Position numbers and translations under genes: made by a program
Assembly: GCA_035500455.1 (NCBI GenBank)
Contig: DATJXG010000322.1
Span: 1 to 15,335 of the forward strand
Direction of reading: 5' to 3'
Length of the DNA: 15,335 bases
Origin: DATJXG01 sp035500455
GTDB taxonomy: Bacteria > Acidobacteriota > Terriglobia > Terriglobales > Acidobacteriaceae
Part shown: positions 7,829-14,537 of the stretch, piece by piece
How positions within the stretch are numbered: position 1 is the stretch's first letter
Layout of the letters: the number at the start of each line of letters is the position of its first letter
Notes under the pieces: model-generated
Told to the model about the DNA's origin: nothing
Database searches by the model: none
The model's input: only the letters and a program-made list of their open reading frames with translations

Positions 7829-8567
7829 TCTGGGAGAAACCCGTAGCTCTCAAAAGAGCAACCATCTTCTGCTGACCGCTGACACTTTTGTACGTACGCC
7901 GCTGCCCGGAATGAAGGGCTGCACGGCCGTGGTTCACGCCGGCCCGGCCATGGGCGCGGGCTTCACCCAGTACACCGCGGAGTTCGAAGCAGGGGGAGAA
8001 CTGGGCAGCACCAGCGCGCAGCGATTTGTCTTCGTAATCGAGGGCGCGATTGAACTCACCGCTCTAGGCAAGAAAAGCGAGTTGGCTGAGCGAGGCTATG
8101 CCTACTTGCCGGAGGCTATTCATCACCATCTCTCAGCTACACGGCCCAGCCGCGTTGCCGTGATCGAAAAGCCTTACCAGCCGCTCGATTCCGTGGCTGC
8201 GCCTCCGGCCATTGTGTCGAGCGAAGACGCAGTTCCCTCGCACCCTCTGGATGACGATCCCTGGCTGCAGGTGAAGTGCCTGCTGCCGGATGAGATGAGT
8301 TTTGACTTCGCCGTGAACACCATGACTTACCAGCCCGGCGCCGGCCTCAGTATGGTCGAGATGCACGTCATGGAGCATGGGCTCATCATGCTGGAAGGCG
8401 GAGGCATTTACCGGCTGGGCGATTCCTGGTATCCGGTCACTGCAGGCGATTTCATCTGGATGGCGCCGTGGTGTCCCCAATGGTTCGGCGCCATCGGCAA
8501 AATGCCCGCGAAGTATTTGATCTACAAGAACTGGAACCGGCATCCCCTGGCATCGGCGAAACGGTGA
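7821..8567 (+). CDS. allE: (S)-ureidoglycine aminohydrolase (bicupin)
   Basis: Converts (S)-ureidoglycine to (S)-ureidoglycolate and ammonia with a Mn-bound bicupin site; in the cytosol here, since no signal peptide is seen. From the GTG at 7821 it has 248 residues (E. coli AllE has about 261). The C-terminal cupin shows E180, H182, H186 and Q220, with exactly the spacing of the plant enzyme's ligands E235, H237, H241 and Q275. The N-terminal cupin contains YLPEAIHHHLSA. The GTG is chosen because AGAAGGA lies 7 nt upstream and homology begins shortly after; an in-frame ATG at 7719 is buried in allC. The 8-bp overlap with allC and 7-bp gap to the next gene suggest a coupled three-gene ureide module. 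Confidence 0.94.
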   Translation: MHNLGETRSSQKSNHLLLTADTFVRTPLPGMKGCTAVVHAGPAMGAGFTQYTAEFEAGGELGSTSAQRFVFVIEGAIELTALGKKSELAERGYAYLPEAIHHHLSATRPSRVAVIEKPYQPLDSVAAPPAIVSSEDAVPSHPLDDDPWLQVKCLLPDEMSFDFAVNTMTYQPGAGLSMVEMHVMEHGLIMLEGGGIYRLGDSWYPVTAGDFIWMAPWCPQWFGAIGKMPAKYLIYKNWNRHPLASAKR

Positions 8568-8574
8568 TCCTGCA

Positions 8575-9816
8575 ATGAGGCCCCTTGCAATCGAACAGCA
8601 GCGCCTGCTTTCCGAGATCGAAGCTCTTGCCACGATTTCGGCGGCTGATCCCCCGGCGATCACCAGAATCGTCTTTACTCCAGCCGATCTGAAGGCGCGG
8701 GCGTGGCTGAAGAGACGCTGTGAAGAAGCGGGCCTTGAGGTGCGTCACGATGCCATCGGTAACACCTTCGCGCGTTGGGGCGGTTCGGATCCGGCCGCAT
8801 CGGCGGTCGGTACCGGTTCCCACATCGACGCCATTCCCAATGCCGGGAAATACGACGGTGTGGTCGGCGTGCTCGGCGGCTTAGAGGCGATTCGCGCGTT
8901 GCAAAGCAGTGGATTCCGTCCGAAGAGATCCATCGAACTGGTGGTTTTCACATCGGAAGAGCCAACGCGATTTGGTATCGGATGCCTGGGTAGCCGTTTG
9001 CTCGCCGGAACTCTTTCCCCCGATGCAGCCATCAAGCTGGCCGACAAAGACGGCCGGCGGGTCGACGACGTTCGACGCGAGGCTGGATTCGACGCCGAGC
9101 TTGAGCAGGTGAAGCTCTCCGCCGATTACTACAAAGCATTCGTGGAACTCCACATCGAGCAAGGGCCGCTACTGGAGCGGCAAAAAATTCCCCTGGGTGT
9201 GGTGACGAAAATCGCTGCGCCAGCCAGCGCACAGATCACGATTGAGGGTGAGGGCGGCCACGCGGGAGGAGTGCTCATGCCGGACCGCCACGACGCGCTA
9301 TGCGCCGCCGCGGAGTTAATCCTGGCAGTTGAGAGTGCAGCCCGCACCAGCGGCGCTGTGGATACGGTGGCAACCGTCGGCATTTGCGATGTGTTTCCCG
9401 GCGCGGTGAACAGCATTCCCAGCCGGGTGCGGCTCACCGTGGATGCCCGCGATACCGACTTGGCGCGGCGCGATGCCGTGATGCAAGCTCTGGAGTCAGC
9501 TTGCAGCACGATTTCGGCCCGGCGGCAATTGCGGGTTCACAACGAGATTCTGAATGCCGACGCGCCCGCGGATTGCGCTCCTGAGGTAGTAGCCGCGCTT
9601 ACTCAAGCTTGTGCCAAACACCAACTGAAGTATCAATCCATGGTCAGCCGCGCATATCACGATTCTCTGTTCATGTCGCGCATCGCTCCAGTCGCCATGC
9701 TGTTCATCCCCTGCCGCAACGGCTACAGCCATCGCCCGGACGAATACGCCGCACCGGAAGACATCGCCCGGGGAACACTGGTACTGGCCGAAACTCTGGC
9801 GGCCCTGGCTGCATAA
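8575..9816 (+). CDS. Ureidoglycolate amidohydrolase (UAH type, M20 family)
   Basis: Predicted to hydrolyse (S)-ureidoglycolate to glyoxylate, two ammonia and CO2, ending the ureide pathway. It has 413 residues and the M20 fold, paralogous to the allantoate enzyme two genes upstream. The catalytic segments are GTGSHIDAIPNAGKYDG (79-95; H83, D94), FTSEEPTRFGIGCLGSRLL (125-143) and HIEQGPLLE. Near the C terminus are AYHDSLFMSRI and IPCRNGYSHRPDEY. SEEPTRFG with CLGSRLLAG, and the HDSLFM and GYSH.PEEY-like segments, are what I recall of plant UAH rather than of allantoate or N-carbamoyl amino acid hydrolases. The ATG lies 7 bp after the aminohydrolase stop with a weak ribosome site, so coupling is likely. 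It is the last gene before a repeat and a new promoter. The alternative is a second N-carbamoyl-amino-acid hydrolase. Confidence 0.85.
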   Translation: MRPLAIEQQRLLSEIEALATISAADPPAITRIVFTPADLKARAWLKRRCEEAGLEVRHDAIGNTFARWGGSDPAASAVGTGSHIDAIPNAGKYDGVVGVLGGLEAIRALQSSGFRPKRSIELVVFTSEEPTRFGIGCLGSRLLAGTLSPDAAIKLADKDGRRVDDVRREAGFDAELEQVKLSADYYKAFVELHIEQGPLLERQKIPLGVVTKIAAPASAQITIEGEGGHAGGVLMPDRHDALCAAAELILAVESAARTSGAVDTVATVGICDVFPGAVNSIPSRVRLTVDARDTDLARRDAVMQALESACSTISARRQLRVHNEILNADAPADCAPEVVAALTQACAKHQLKYQSMVSRAYHDSLFMSRIAPVAMLFIPCRNGYSHRPDEYAAPEDIARGTLVLAETLAALAA

Positions 9817-9827
9817 TCGGGGCATCA

Positions 9828-9885
9828 GGCAGTTCTCCGCGGTCTCGGCGGCAGTTCTCCGCGACCTCGGCGTTTTAAGATTTTG
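9828..9885 (+). repeat. Tandem 22-bp repeat with T-rich tail, possible terminator
   Basis: Two 22-bp units lie head to tail at 9828-9849 and 9850-9871. Both begin GGCAGTTCTCCGCG and end CTCGGC, and differ only at two central bases (GT against AC). A tail GTTTTAAGATTTTG follows at 9872-9885. Within the array GGTC (9841-9844) plus GCGG (9848-9851) can pair with CCGC plus GACC (9859-9866) around a 7-nt loop, with a 3-nt bulge. The T-rich tail follows closely, so the element could end transcription of the purine operon. A related copy is at 11230-11279. It resembles short dispersed intergenic repeats of environmental bacteria. Confidence 0.75.
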
Positions 9886-9901
9886 ATTTATCGTCCAGAG
9901 C

Positions 9902-9931
9902 TTGCCAGCAGGTTCCGCCCCTGCGTATGAT
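9902..9931 (+). promoter_or_regulatory. Sigma70-type promoter for pyrR
   Basis: TTGCCA (9902-9907, five of six bases of the -35 consensus) and TATGAT (9926-9931, five of six of the -10 consensus) are separated by 18 bp. Transcription would start near 9938, about five bases before the pyrR ATG at 9943. The pyrR message would therefore be nearly leaderless, which fits the absence of a ribosome binding site. It follows directly after the repeat that closes the purine operon. Confidence 0.5.
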
Positions 9932-9942
9932 TTCATCCGGCT

Positions 9943-10512
9943 ATGACAACTGAAAATGTAGTGCGGAAAACCTCCCTTCACGAAAAAACGCAGCTCATGT
10001 CGGCATCGGAAATGGAACGCACGCTCGTGCGCCTGGCCCACGAAATCGTCGAAAAAAATGGTGGCGTGCAGAACCTGGGGCTGGTGGGCATCCGCCGCCG
10101 CGGCGTTCCTCTAGCCCAGCGCCTGGGCAAGCTGATCGGGCGCATCGAGGACACCAGCATTCCGGTCGGAACTCTGGACATTACTTTTTATCGCGACGAT
10201 CTCTCAACCTTGGGCCCGAAGCCGGTAGTGCAGGAGCTGGAGATTGGCTTTTCCATCCAGGACAAGAACATCATCCTGGTGGACGACGTGCTTTTCACTG
10301 GCCGCACCATCCGCGCCGCCCTGGATGCGCTGTTCTCCCACGGCCGCCCCAGCCGCGTGCAGCTCTGTGTGCTGATCGATCGCGGCCACCGTGAGCTACC
10401 CATCGAAGCTGCCTTCGTTGGCCGCAACGTGCAGACCACCATGAACGAGGTGATCGAGGTAAAGCTGCACGAGGTGGATAACATCGAGAAGGTTCTGCTG
10501 ATGGAGAAGTAG
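9943..10512 (+). CDS. pyrR: PyrR, pyrimidine regulator / uracil phosphoribosyltransferase
   Basis: A type I phosphoribosyltransferase-fold protein that in Bacillus binds pyr mRNA in response to UMP and makes UMP from uracil and PRPP. It has 189 residues. The PRPP loop IILVDDVLFTGRTIR is at 110-124, with the PyrR signatures DITFYRDDL (79-87) and LIDRGHRELPI (144-154). The first 18 residues are a short extension before the usual start of homology, and an internal ATG at 9997 is possible. It is not followed by pyrB or pyrC as often seen, but by a TrpF-like gene and then nucleoside salvage genes, so the enzymatic role may matter here. It appears to have its own promoter and almost no leader, which leaves no room for an attenuator in its own message. 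Confidence 0.93.
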   Translation: MTTENVVRKTSLHEKTQLMSASEMERTLVRLAHEIVEKNGGVQNLGLVGIRRRGVPLAQRLGKLIGRIEDTSIPVGTLDITFYRDDLSTLGPKPVVQELEIGFSIQDKNIILVDDVLFTGRTIRAALDALFSHGRPSRVQLCVLIDRGHRELPIEAAFVGRNVQTTMNEVIEVKLHEVDNIEKVLLMEK

Positions 10513-10535
10513 CTTACGCTCTCACACCTTCGAAC

Positions 10536-10548
10536 GGTGCAGCGCACC
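10536..10548 (+). other. Short hairpin just upstream of the TrpF-like gene
   Basis: GGTGC and GCACC form a perfect 5-bp inverted repeat around AGC in the 42-bp gap between pyrR and the next gene, ending 6 nt before its ATG. No T-run follows, so it is not a standard terminator. It would cover the place where a ribosome site is expected. The function is unknown and chance is possible. Confidence 0.25.
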
Positions 10549-10554
10549 TGAAAC

Positions 10555-11217
10555 ATGGACGCCTTACTCCGCCCACGCATCAAGATCTGTTGTATTTCCG
10601 ATCTGGAGGAAGCGAGGCTGGCAATTCGTTATGGAGCTTCCGCACTGGGCCTGGTTTCGAGCATGCCCAGCGGGCCGGGGGTTATTTCGGAAGAACGCAT
10701 CGCCGCAATCGCACAAACGGTGCCACCGGCGATCGGTTCGTTCCTGCTCACATCCGCACAAAGCGCTGAGGCGATCATTCTCCAGCACCGCCGCTGCCGG
10801 ACGAACACAATCCAGATTTGCGACTGCCTCACCAGCGGCTCTTACCGCGAATTGAAACACGCGCTGCCGGGAATTTCCATCGTACAGGTGATTCACGTTA
10901 CCGGCCCGGAATCGGTGGAGGAAGCCCTCGCCGTAGCAGCACAGGTGGATGCCATTCTGCTGGACTCCGGGAATCAAAAGCTCCCAACAAAAGAACTCGG
11001 CGGCACCGGCCGAACCCACGACTGGAGCCTGAGCCGGCAGATTCGAGAGCAGATCGATGTCCCGCTGTTCTTAGCAGGTGGAATCAGCTCGGCCAACGCT
11101 CGCGAGGCCATAGAAGAGGTTGGCCCCTTTGCCCTGGATATCTGCACGGGAGTGCGCGCCGAAGGAAAACTCGACGAAGCCAAGCTGCGCGCCCTGTTCG
11201 CCGCCCTGGGATGCTAA
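10555..11217 (+). CDS. Divergent phosphoribosylanthranilate isomerase (TrpF)-like protein
   Basis: A TIM-barrel protein of 220 residues, resembling TrpF along its length. TrpF carries out the Amadori rearrangement of phosphoribosylanthranilate in tryptophan synthesis. The two catalytic residues are kept: C12 in KICC (KICG in most TrpF) and D137 in ILLD. The phosphate-site segments GGTGRTHDW (149-157) and LAGGIS (173-178) also remain. Several substrate-side motifs are altered. The usual S-(K/P)-R loop after GF.F reads SGPGVIS (39-45), without the arginine (R36 in the T. maritima enzyme). The QLHG segment reads QICD (87-90), and the DvsSGVE segment reads DICTGVRAEGKLD (195-207). It lies between pyrR and nucleoside salvage genes with no other trp gene in view. 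It may be a working TrpF or a paralogue with another sugar-phosphate substrate; the fold is clear, the reaction is not. The start lacks a clear ribosome site. Confidence 0.75.
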   Translation: MDALLRPRIKICCISDLEEARLAIRYGASALGLVSSMPSGPGVISEERIAAIAQTVPPAIGSFLLTSAQSAEAIILQHRRCRTNTIQICDCLTSGSYRELKHALPGISIVQVIHVTGPESVEEALAVAAQVDAILLDSGNQKLPTKELGGTGRTHDWSLSRQIREQIDVPLFLAGGISSANAREAIEEVGPFALDICTGVRAEGKLDEAKLRALFAALGC

Positions 11218-11229
11218 GTGAAACCCTAC

Positions 11230-11279
11230 GCAGCGCTCTCGGCGGCAGTTCTCTGCGGCCTCGGCGTTTTAAGGTTTTG
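11230..11279 (+). repeat. Second copy of the GGCAGTTCTC-type intergenic repeat
   Basis: The unit at 11244-11265 (GGCAGTTCTCTGCG start, CTCGGC end) with the tail GTTTTAAGGTTTTG at 11266-11279 matches the second unit and tail at 9850-9885 with only a few substitutions. A partial unit ending CTCTCGGC precedes it. GCAG and CTGC can form a small stem around TTCT. It starts 13 bp after the stop of the TrpF-like gene, the same relative place (12 bp after a stop) as the first copy. The 174 bp from 11218 to 11391 otherwise hold only weak promoter-like sequences. Confidence 0.7.
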
Positions 11280-11304
11280 TCCTTTCGCCCGCCTAAAGCT
11301 CAAA

Positions 11305-11332
11305 TTGCCAAGGTCACGAAGAACGGCATAAC
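11305..11332 (+). promoter_or_regulatory. Possible promoter for the cdd-deoA-nupC operon
   Basis: TTGCCA (11305-11310, five of six -35 bases) and CATAAC (11327-11332, four of six -10 bases) lie 16 bp apart, giving a start near 11338. The match is weaker than the one before pyrR. A second -10-like TAGAAT at 11378-11383 has no recognisable -35 partner. Confidence 0.25.
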
Positions 11333-11391
11333 TCTTCACCACCCCAAAACAAATGCCGCAAAACTCAGCCGCCAGTTTAGAATCGTCTGCC

Positions 11392-11808
11392 ATGAAGGCG
11401 GCCCCCGGAACTCTTCCCAACAGGCAGCGCGAGCGTTTGCTGCGCGAAGCACGCAAGGTAATGAAGCAGGCGCACGCGCCCTATTCCCACTTCAAGGTAG
11501 GAGCGGCCATGCTTACGGCTAAAGGCGAACTTTTCACCGGCTGCAATGTGGAGAACGCCTCCTACGGCTTGACCAACTGCGCCGAGCGCACCGCCATCTT
11601 CCGCGCAGTAGCGCAATCTGGCCCCAAGCTGGAGATTCGTGCCATCGCTGTGGTCAATGACCACGGAATTCCATGCTCTCCCTGCGGCGCCTGCCGCCAG
11701 GTCATCTACGAATTCGGCCCGGAGGCCGTGGTCGTCTTCCAGGCTGCGAAAGGCTGGAAGGAAAGCCACATCACAGAACTTCTCCCCGAGGGGTTCCGCC
11801 TCCAGTGA
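11392..11808 (+). CDS. cdd: Cytidine deaminase
   Basis: Deaminates cytidine and deoxycytidine to uridine and deoxyuridine in the cytosol. From the ATG at 11392 it has 138 residues, the size of the tetrameric Bacillus type. The zinc site is C63-A-E65 (in TNCAERTA) plus C98 and C101 (in CSPCGACRQ), the same arrangement as B. subtilis C53, E55, C86 and C89. PYSHFKVGAA (30-39) and GCNVENASYG (50-59) shape the nucleoside pocket. An in-frame ATG at 11353 would add 13 unconserved residues; neither start has a clear ribosome site, so this choice is by family length. The stop overlaps the next start as GTGA, coupling it to the nucleoside phosphorylase. Confidence 0.93.
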   Translation: MKAAPGTLPNRQRERLLREARKVMKQAHAPYSHFKVGAAMLTAKGELFTGCNVENASYGLTNCAERTAIFRAVAQSGPKLEIRAIAVVNDHGIPCSPCGACRQVIYEFGPEAVVVFQAAKGWKESHITELLPEGFRLQ

Positions 11809-13184
11809 ACTCTCCACAGGCACGCTCCGCCGCAGGTTCGGCTAACACCGGCATCCGTGCCGTCGATGTGATCCGCAAAAAGCGCGACGGCCGGGAACTC
11901 TCCAGCGCGGAGATCGAATACCTGGTGCAGGGATGCACCCGCGGGGACATTCCCGACTACCAGCTCTCTGCCTGGCTCATGGCGGTAATTCTGCGCGGCA
12001 TGACGCGTGCCGAAACTGCCGCGCTCACCGATGCCATGCTGCACTCCGGCGATGTGCTCGATCTCTCCGCCTTGCCCGCGAAGAAAGTGGACAAACACTC
12101 CACCGGCGGAGTCGGCGACAAGACTTCGTTGGTTCTTGCACCCGTTGCCGCTGCCGGCGGCCTGCTCGTCCCGATGATCAGCGGCCGCGGCCTGGGGCAC
12201 ACCGGTGGCACGCTGGACAAACTGGAGTCGATCCCGGGCTTCAACGTGAATCTGCCGCTGCCGGATTTTCGCCGCGTTCTGGAAAAATGCGGCTGCGCCA
12301 TGATCGGCCAGACCGCGGAAATCGCTCCCGCCGACCGCAAACTCTACGCCCTGCGCGATGTTACCGCGACCGTGGAGAGTCCCTACCTGATTTGCGCTTC
12401 CATCATGAGCAAGAAGCTGGCGGAGGGAATTGACGCTTTGGTGTTGGACGTGAAAACCGGCTCCGGCGCCTTTATGAAGGAAGAAAAAGATGCCGCTTTC
12501 CTGGCGGAGCTGATGGTAGAAACCGGCGAGCGCATGGGCAAAAAAGTGGTTGCGCTCATCACCGATATGGACCAACCGCTCGGCCTCTACGCAGGCAATT
12601 CTCTGGAGGTAATCGAGGTTCTCGACGTACTGCGCGGAGGTGGACCGGAAGACCTGCGGGAGCTTTGTTTCGAACTCTCTGGGTGGATGTTTTTCCTCGG
12701 AGGAAAAGCAGAGACGGTAGCTCAGGGCAAGGCCATGGCCGAGCAACTGGTGAACTTCGGTAAAGCACTCGAGAAGTTTCGGGAGATGGTAGCGCTCCAG
12801 GGCGGCGACGCGCGGACGGTGGATCATCCTGAACTGCTGCCTCAGGCCAAACACAGGCTAGAGGTAGCGAGTCCCAGCAGCGGCTACGTTACGGCAATCA
12901 ACTGCGAGGCCGTCGGAACCGCTTGCGTAGTTCTTGGAGGGGGCCGGGAGAAGAAGGAAGATTCCGTCGATCCCGCGGTTGGCGTCGTGTTGCACCGCAA
13001 GGTGGGCGACCCGGTAAAGGCTGCCGAACCGCTGTGCACGGTTCATTACAATTCCGAAGCTCGCGGCGCCCGCGCCAAAGAGATGCTTCTGGCGAGTTAT
13101 CAAATCGGGGAAACTCTGCCGCCCAAGCGGCCGCTGATCCATCGCGTGACTCACGCCTCGGGAAAGGCAACTGGAGGAAAATAA
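11805..13184 (+). CDS. deoA: Pyrimidine-nucleoside / thymidine phosphorylase
   Basis: Splits thymidine, deoxyuridine or uridine with phosphate into the base and (deoxy)ribose-1-phosphate; cytosolic, glycosyltransferase family 3. From the GTG at 11805 it has 459 residues, slightly over the usual 435-440. Key segments are DVIRKKRDG (21-29), the phosphate loop KHSTGGVGDKTS (97-108), SGRGLGHTGGTLDKLESIPG (126-145), YALRDVTATVES and SIMSKKLAEG. The GTG overlaps the cdd stop as GTGA, with GAGGGG about 11 nt upstream. A second GTG at 11868, next to the conserved IRKKRDG, would give a shorter protein. Substrate preference (Pdp with uridine, or DeoA with thymidine) cannot be settled by reading. The nupC ATG follows its stop with no gap. 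Confidence 0.92.
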   Translation: MNSPQARSAAGSANTGIRAVDVIRKKRDGRELSSAEIEYLVQGCTRGDIPDYQLSAWLMAVILRGMTRAETAALTDAMLHSGDVLDLSALPAKKVDKHSTGGVGDKTSLVLAPVAAAGGLLVPMISGRGLGHTGGTLDKLESIPGFNVNLPLPDFRRVLEKCGCAMIGQTAEIAPADRKLYALRDVTATVESPYLICASIMSKKLAEGIDALVLDVKTGSGAFMKEEKDAAFLAELMVETGERMGKKVVALITDMDQPLGLYAGNSLEVIEVLDVLRGGGPEDLRELCFELSGWMFFLGGKAETVAQGKAMAEQLVNFGKALEKFREMVALQGGDARTVDHPELLPQAKHRLEVASPSSGYVTAINCEAVGTACVVLGGGREKKEDSVDPAVGVVLHRKVGDPVKAAEPLCTVHYNSEARGARAKEMLLASYQIGETLPPKRPLIHRVTHASGKATGGK

Positions 13185-14432
13185 ATGGGCCGCTTCACCG
13201 GCATTCTCGGCCTGCTGGCCATGTTGGGGTTGGCCTATATCTTTTCCACCGACCGCCGCGCCATCCGGGTGAAAACCGTTGCCTGGGGCCTGGGCCTGCA
13301 GATTGTCTTCGCGATCTTTGTGCTGCGGGTTGAGTTCGGCCGCCGTGTATTTCAGGCCGCCGGCAACGCAGCCACGCGCCTGCTCAACTACGCGTTCGTG
13401 GGTTCAGAGTTCGTCTTCGGAGAACTGGGCAAGCAGAGTTCGAAATTCGGCTTTGTATTCGCTTTTCAGGTCTTGCCCACCGTCATCTTCATTTGCGCGC
13501 TCTTCGCCATCCTCTACTACTACGGAATCATGCAGTTCATCATCCGTATCGCCGCCTGGGTGATGACCCGCGTCATGGGCGCCAGCGGCGCCGAGTCGCT
13601 CAACGTTGCCGCGAGCATTTTCATGGGGCAGACGGAAGCGCCAGTCACCATCCGGCCATTTCTGCCCGACCTCACCCGCTCCGAACTCATGACCGTGATG
13701 ACCAGCGGAATGGCCCACGTCTCCGGCGGAATCATGGCGGCATACATCGCTTTCGGGATCGAGCCCAAACATCTGTTGAGCGCCGTGATTATGACCGCTC
13801 CCGGAACCATCCTGATTTCAAAAATGCTCGTTCCCGAGACTGAAGAGCCCAAAACCGCCGGCCGCGTGGTGATGAGCGCCGAGGAAGAGGAGACCGAAAA
13901 GAACGAAAATTTGCTGGGAGCCATCGCTCGCGGCACCAGCGCCGGCTTGCACATGGCGCTCAACATCGGCGCCATGCTGATCGCCTTTCTGGCATTGATT
14001 GCGCTGCTTGATGGCATTCTTTTCGGCATTCACAATGGCCTGGCGCACTGGGGCTTTATGTGGTTCCCCACGAGTCTCGAGAGGATTCTAGGTGTGCTGT
14101 TCGCCCCCGTGGCCTGGATCATCGGAATCCCCTGGAAGGACTGCACCGCCATCGGCAACCTGCTGGGAACGCGGATGGTGCTCAACGAACTGGTGGCGTT
14201 TTCTATGCTGGGGCCGCAGAAAGACGTGCTCGATCCGCGATCTTTCACCATTGCTACGTTCGCGCTCTGCGGTTTTGCCAACCTGAGTTCAATTGGAATT
14301 CAAATCGGCGGTATCGGCGCCCTGGCTCCGAACAAGCGAGGCGAACTGGCGCGCTTGGGCGTGAGGGCGATGCTCGCAGGCACGATGGCCAACCTGATGT
14401 CGGCCTCGATTGCAGGAATGCTGATTTCCTAG
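13185..14432 (+). CDS. nupC: Concentrative nucleoside transporter (CNT/NupC family)
   Basis: An inner-membrane symporter that brings nucleosides into the cell using a Na+ or H+ gradient. It has 415 residues with many hydrophobic segments and a charged cytosolic-type stretch around 216-242. Substrate residues known from the V. cholerae CNT structure (Q154, T155, E156, E332, F366, N368, S371) have counterparts at Q149, T150 and E151 in GQTEAP, E335 in LNELVAF, and F364, N366 and S369 in GFANLSS. The ATG follows the phosphorylase stop directly, with GGAGG 7 nt upstream, the best ribosome site in the window. It ends the + strand run and faces adenosine deaminase. The cation used cannot be told from the sequence with confidence. 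Confidence 0.93.
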   Translation: MGRFTGILGLLAMLGLAYIFSTDRRAIRVKTVAWGLGLQIVFAIFVLRVEFGRRVFQAAGNAATRLLNYAFVGSEFVFGELGKQSSKFGFVFAFQVLPTVIFICALFAILYYYGIMQFIIRIAAWVMTRVMGASGAESLNVAASIFMGQTEAPVTIRPFLPDLTRSELMTVMTSGMAHVSGGIMAAYIAFGIEPKHLLSAVIMTAPGTILISKMLVPETEEPKTAGRVVMSAEEEETEKNENLLGAIARGTSAGLHMALNIGAMLIAFLALIALLDGILFGIHNGLAHWGFMWFPTSLERILGVLFAPVAWIIGIPWKDCTAIGNLLGTRMVLNELVAFSMLGPQKDVLDPRSFTIATFALCGFANLSSIGIQIGGIGALAPNKRGELARLGVRAMLAGTMANLMSASIAGMLIS

Positions 14433-14446
14433 CACTCTCGAACCCA

Positions 14447-14518
14447 CCGCGGATTCGGCGGAATGACGCTGATTCAGAACCGAAAAAACTAAAGATACTG
14501 ATCCGCGAGAATCCGTGG
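14447..14518. repeat. Inverted repeat between convergent nupC and add
   Basis: CCGCGGATTC (14447-14456) and GAATCCGTGG (14509-14518) can pair over 10 bp with one G-T wobble, around a 52-nt interior. ATCCGCG at 14501-14507 is an alternative partner for the left arm. The interior has an A-rich run. It fills the 105-bp gap between two converging stops and could act as a bidirectional terminator or processing site. The CGCGGATTC / GAATCCG wording is like that of dispersed intergenic repeats in many environmental genomes. Confidence 0.55.
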
Positions 14519-14537
14519 CTAGGAAGTTTAGCGGCTC

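Noticed and set aside
9828..9871. Tandem repeat considered as a CRISPR or an insertion-sequence end.
   Set aside because: The two units are directly adjacent with no spacer, and no cas or transposase gene is present.
9891..9906. TCCAGAG at 9894-9900, reminiscent of a PyrR-binding RNA loop upstream of pyrR.
   Set aside because: It lacks the following GG needed for the stem and lies upstream of the predicted transcription start, so it would not be in the RNA.
11378..11383. TAGAAT as a -10 box for a leaderless cdd transcript starting at 11392.
   Set aside because: No acceptable -35 hexamer or extended -10 TG was found at the right distance.
11706..12854. A 382-codon open frame on the - strand opposite the nucleoside phosphorylase.
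   Set aside because: It mirrors a strongly conserved + strand gene and shows no motif of its own.
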